NCBI RefSeq assembly: GCF_037038585.1
Contig: NC_092523.1
Span: 34,776,001 to 34,840,000, forward strand
From: Patagioenas fasciata
Taxonomy: Eukaryota > Chordata > Aves > Columbiformes > Columbidae
DNA: 64,000 bases
Direction of reading: 5' to 3'
Below, one piece after another: positions 61,327 through 64,000 of the stretch; the stretch's first letter is position 1, and each line of letters opens with the position of its first letter. The position numbers and the translations under genes were made by a program. The notes under the pieces are model-generated. The model was not told the DNA's origin, searched no databases, and saw only the letters and a list, made by a program, of their open reading frames with translations.

Positions 61327-61964
61327 CTCTGCTGTCTGTGGTGGGTTGGCCCCAGCCAGCAGCCAAACCCCCAACCAGCCACTCACTCAGTGGGTTGCAG
61401 GGAGAAAGTAACAGGAAAAGCTCGTGGGTTGAACTAAGGACAGGGAGATCACTTACCAGTTTCCACTGCAGGCGAAAAAGACTTGATCCTGGGAAAGGTG
61501 GGGAGAAAGGTCTTCCCCTTGCGTGTCTTAATGTTTGTCTTTTTTCTTCCTAATTTAGTAATTAAGTATATATATATAAATTGGCAATAAATTAAATTAA
61601 TTTCCCCAAATCAAGTCTTCACTCCTTGACTCCAGACTCTTCTCTTTGTTACCACCACCACACCCAATTCCTTCAGCAAGGAAGCCAGTGGAGTGACATG
61701 CGATGGGTAGAGAGTTATAGTCAGATGTAATGACTTCTCTCTGTTCTTCCTTCCATTTTGCTCTTTTTTCTCTGCTCTGCCATGGGCCTTCCATGGACTG
61801 CTCTCCCTTCCAGGCTGGAGGGGTGCAATGAGTTGATTTCTATCTCCTGTAGCTCTGAGATGGTGCAAATGCCTTCTCTCTCTCTTATGCAGCTGCTGCT
61901 TCATGGGCTTAGAGGACCTGACATGGGCTCCTTCTCAGTGGACCTTTGGCATGTAGTTTGCTAG
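61327..61964 (-). mobile_element. Second LTR-like element, related terminal part, sense on - strand
   Basis: The left 110 bp (GGTGGGTTGGCCCCAGCC, AGCCAAACCCCC, AAGCTCGTGGGTTGAAC) is the same terminal module as the end of the LTR at 48.5 kb. The adjoining GGGAGATCACTTACCAG and the region around 61,580-61,620 (GCCAATTTAT-type and TTTCCCCAA motifs) match a distinct LTR family that I recall from passerines. The element therefore shares its 3' part with the first LTR and differs upstream. The right boundary is uncertain and may extend to about 62,300. No internal retroviral genes adjoin. Confidence 0.6.
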
Positions 61965-64000
61965 GGGAGAAATTAAGAAACCACCATTAGGTGGTCTAAA
62001 TCACACAGCTGCATGAGTTTCAGCAAGCCTTGGAGTCACAGCTCCAGCTTCTCCATATCAAGGATGAATCCGGAATATGTTGTGGTTCCTTTCTGGTCTT
62101 CCCACCGACAGCACAGCGTGTGGGAAGGATGTCACTGGAATGGACATAGGTTGTTGCCGCAGTACGCAGCCAGGCTCAGAGTCTGGAGCGGCTCCTGGGT
62201 GTCTCAGTTTAGACATAGTTTCAGAGTTTTTCTCGCTCCCATGAACCTTTCTTGCTCATTTTCTCTTAGGAAAGGAAAGATCTTGCCTCTTGATTTTTTC
62301 ATACCTCTTCATCTTTAACTTCTGTGAAATAGGAAGTTAAAAGAAGCATTTAGGAAAGAAAATCTAAGACATCTCCTTAAAATGGCAATGAAGATGTTTC
62401 ATTTACCGAAATAACATTTTAATTGGAAATTTGGTTTACTATATATTAAATGCATTGTTTTTCTTCAGATAAGGTGATAATTTGGTTGGAAAGGAGCAGT
62501 CTGAAAGATCTAACTAAAAAATAGCTCTGCGTTGGCTTGTGATGATTTCCCCTTTCACACTGTCATCTGTTTCCCTTATCCCTCGCTCATTATCCAGCCA
62601 GGTGGGCCTGAGACAAACCATAAAGGTACACGGTGAGTCCACTGTTCAGCATCTGAACAGTGTGTTCGTTCCCAGTCTCATTGGTGTTGACAAGAGGAGA
62701 AATTAATTGCATTGACTGGAAGGAGACAGCTTGTGAGCCTGAGGGAATGTAATAATTAAGGATAATGTGGAAACTTTTGTCCATAATTGTAGATAAACTA
62801 TACAGCGGCTTAGTGTAGCAAGAACAGTAAAATCTAACTTTTTTTTCTATAATGGAGTTTCATACTAGTGAGGATGGCAAGTGCATGAATAAAGACAAAA
62901 GTTATTAATAACCTGCTATAGGCATAGGAGACATAAGTGAGACAAGGTTTTTAAGGAAATATAGTATTTTGAATATTACCTTTGAAACATTAGAAAAGAC
63001 TTATGTGCTCAAAGTGGCCTTTACTCCTTATATACTCCAAGAGGAGGACACTACTCCAGAAAGCAAATATATCACTAACTTGGCTCCTACTGCCCAATCT
63101 GCAAGTCGCTGACTAAAGCAGCAGGCGGCTGTTTGCACGGACAAGGCAGAATGGTAGAACCAAGGCACTGGTTGCCTGCCTCTGACCTCCTTCCCCTCAC
63201 AGTATATTTATAGAGGAAAGCTTTAAACTGCTTCAGTTTTCTTGATTTATGTTTAATAATGGTACTTTAGATTCCTTGCCTCTTACAGTGGTGCTTTGTT
63301 GTCACTGTTGCCTTGTGAGTGACGCAGATGGAACTGACTCCTTCAGTTTTTGAAGGAAGGTTATGCTGTGTTCATTCTTTATACAGTACATGCAGGAATA
63401 AATTACGTACAACAACTACGTAGGGTAGAGTTTCAGAAGTGCTCAACATATACCCTGATGTCAGTGAAAAATATGGTTAAACCTCCTCCCAAGCTTTGTC
63501 TTTTCAGATTGAGCAGCTACATAGGAAATGCATTTGAAAATGCTAAGTAATTTGCCTCTGTATGTTTATTTATTGCTATTCTATAAGAAGAGGAAAGTAG
63601 AGTGCTAAAATATTGTGTGAGCTATTCTCCCAGCCCATAGCTTCATTAGGGAATGCTGACACCAAGTCACTTGGGTGAAAAGCAGAGAGCCATATATTTC
63701 TCTTCAGAACAGTTATTTTGCCTTGCAGATGAGCTTTATAAAGGTTGTATGTTTTTGAAGATGCTGATTGAGAAGTTACAGTGTCACCTATAGACCCCAA
63801 TGAGCTAGGCATGGTTCAAACCTACAAAGGTATAATAGCCTGTACTGCAGAGCGTGTACATATTAGCCATGCCCTTGTAGTTTGCTGGATCATTTGAAGA
63901 GTTGCACTGGTAGTTACAGCCTGTGCTGGATTTCAGAGACTCTGACAACTGGCAGGGGTGATTAAGACGCAGGATGAATGTCAGCTTTCAGTGCTGCATT
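61965..64000. other. Non-coding right end of window
   Basis: No recognisable exon. Up to about 62,300 may still be LTR sequence. The remainder is AT-rich with short chance ORFs. Confidence 0.5.

Noticed and set aside
61597-61964. ORFs of 65-97 codons on both strands inside the second LTR
   Set aside because: They fall within the repeat, overlap each other on opposite strands and show no retroviral protein motifs.

Overview
This is vertebrate nuclear DNA with split genes, long introns, AT-rich non-coding sequence and one CpG island. A bird is the best fit, most likely a neoavian and possibly a passerine. That rests on two solo LTRs resembling families I know as common in passerine genomes, plus many (T)n(G)n tracts of the GTTTGGTTGG kind. 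No prokaryotic or plasmid features are present.

Layout: (1) Positions 1-25,890 hold CFAP97 (KIAA1430, hemingway homologue) on the + strand. All coding exons are here, from an ATG at 3506 to a TAA at 24111. The promoter and 5' non-coding exon lie left of the window. (2) Positions 25,890-30,785 are intergenic, including a somewhat GC-richer block at about 26,430-28,500 that I cannot identify. (3) Positions 30,786-33,700 hold SLC25A4 (ANT1, the mitochondrial ADP/ATP carrier) on the - strand. It has four exons, a 298-residue protein, and a CpG-island promoter with TATA-like and CCAAT elements. CFAP97 and SLC25A4 converge tail to tail, the same arrangement as on human 4q35.1. (4) Positions 33,700-64,000 are mostly non-coding. 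They contain two solo LTRs (about 48.5-49.0 kb and 61.3-62.0 kb), both with the transcriptional sense on the - strand. They also contain one convincing isolated + strand exon with a degenerate EF-hand (58,034-58,132), and two weaker splice-bounded exon candidates (40.75-41.21 kb +, 51.42-51.60 kb -).

The two main genes are neighbours by conserved synteny rather than partners. CFAP97 is a cilium/flagellum-associated protein; SLC25A4 exports ATP from mitochondria. I see no operon-like or novel multi-gene system. The most interesting local signal is in CFAP97. Between 4359 and 4447 the conserved reading jumps frame. The exon is either frameshifted, by one missing base in a short A run, or rescued by an 89-nt phase-correcting micro-intron.
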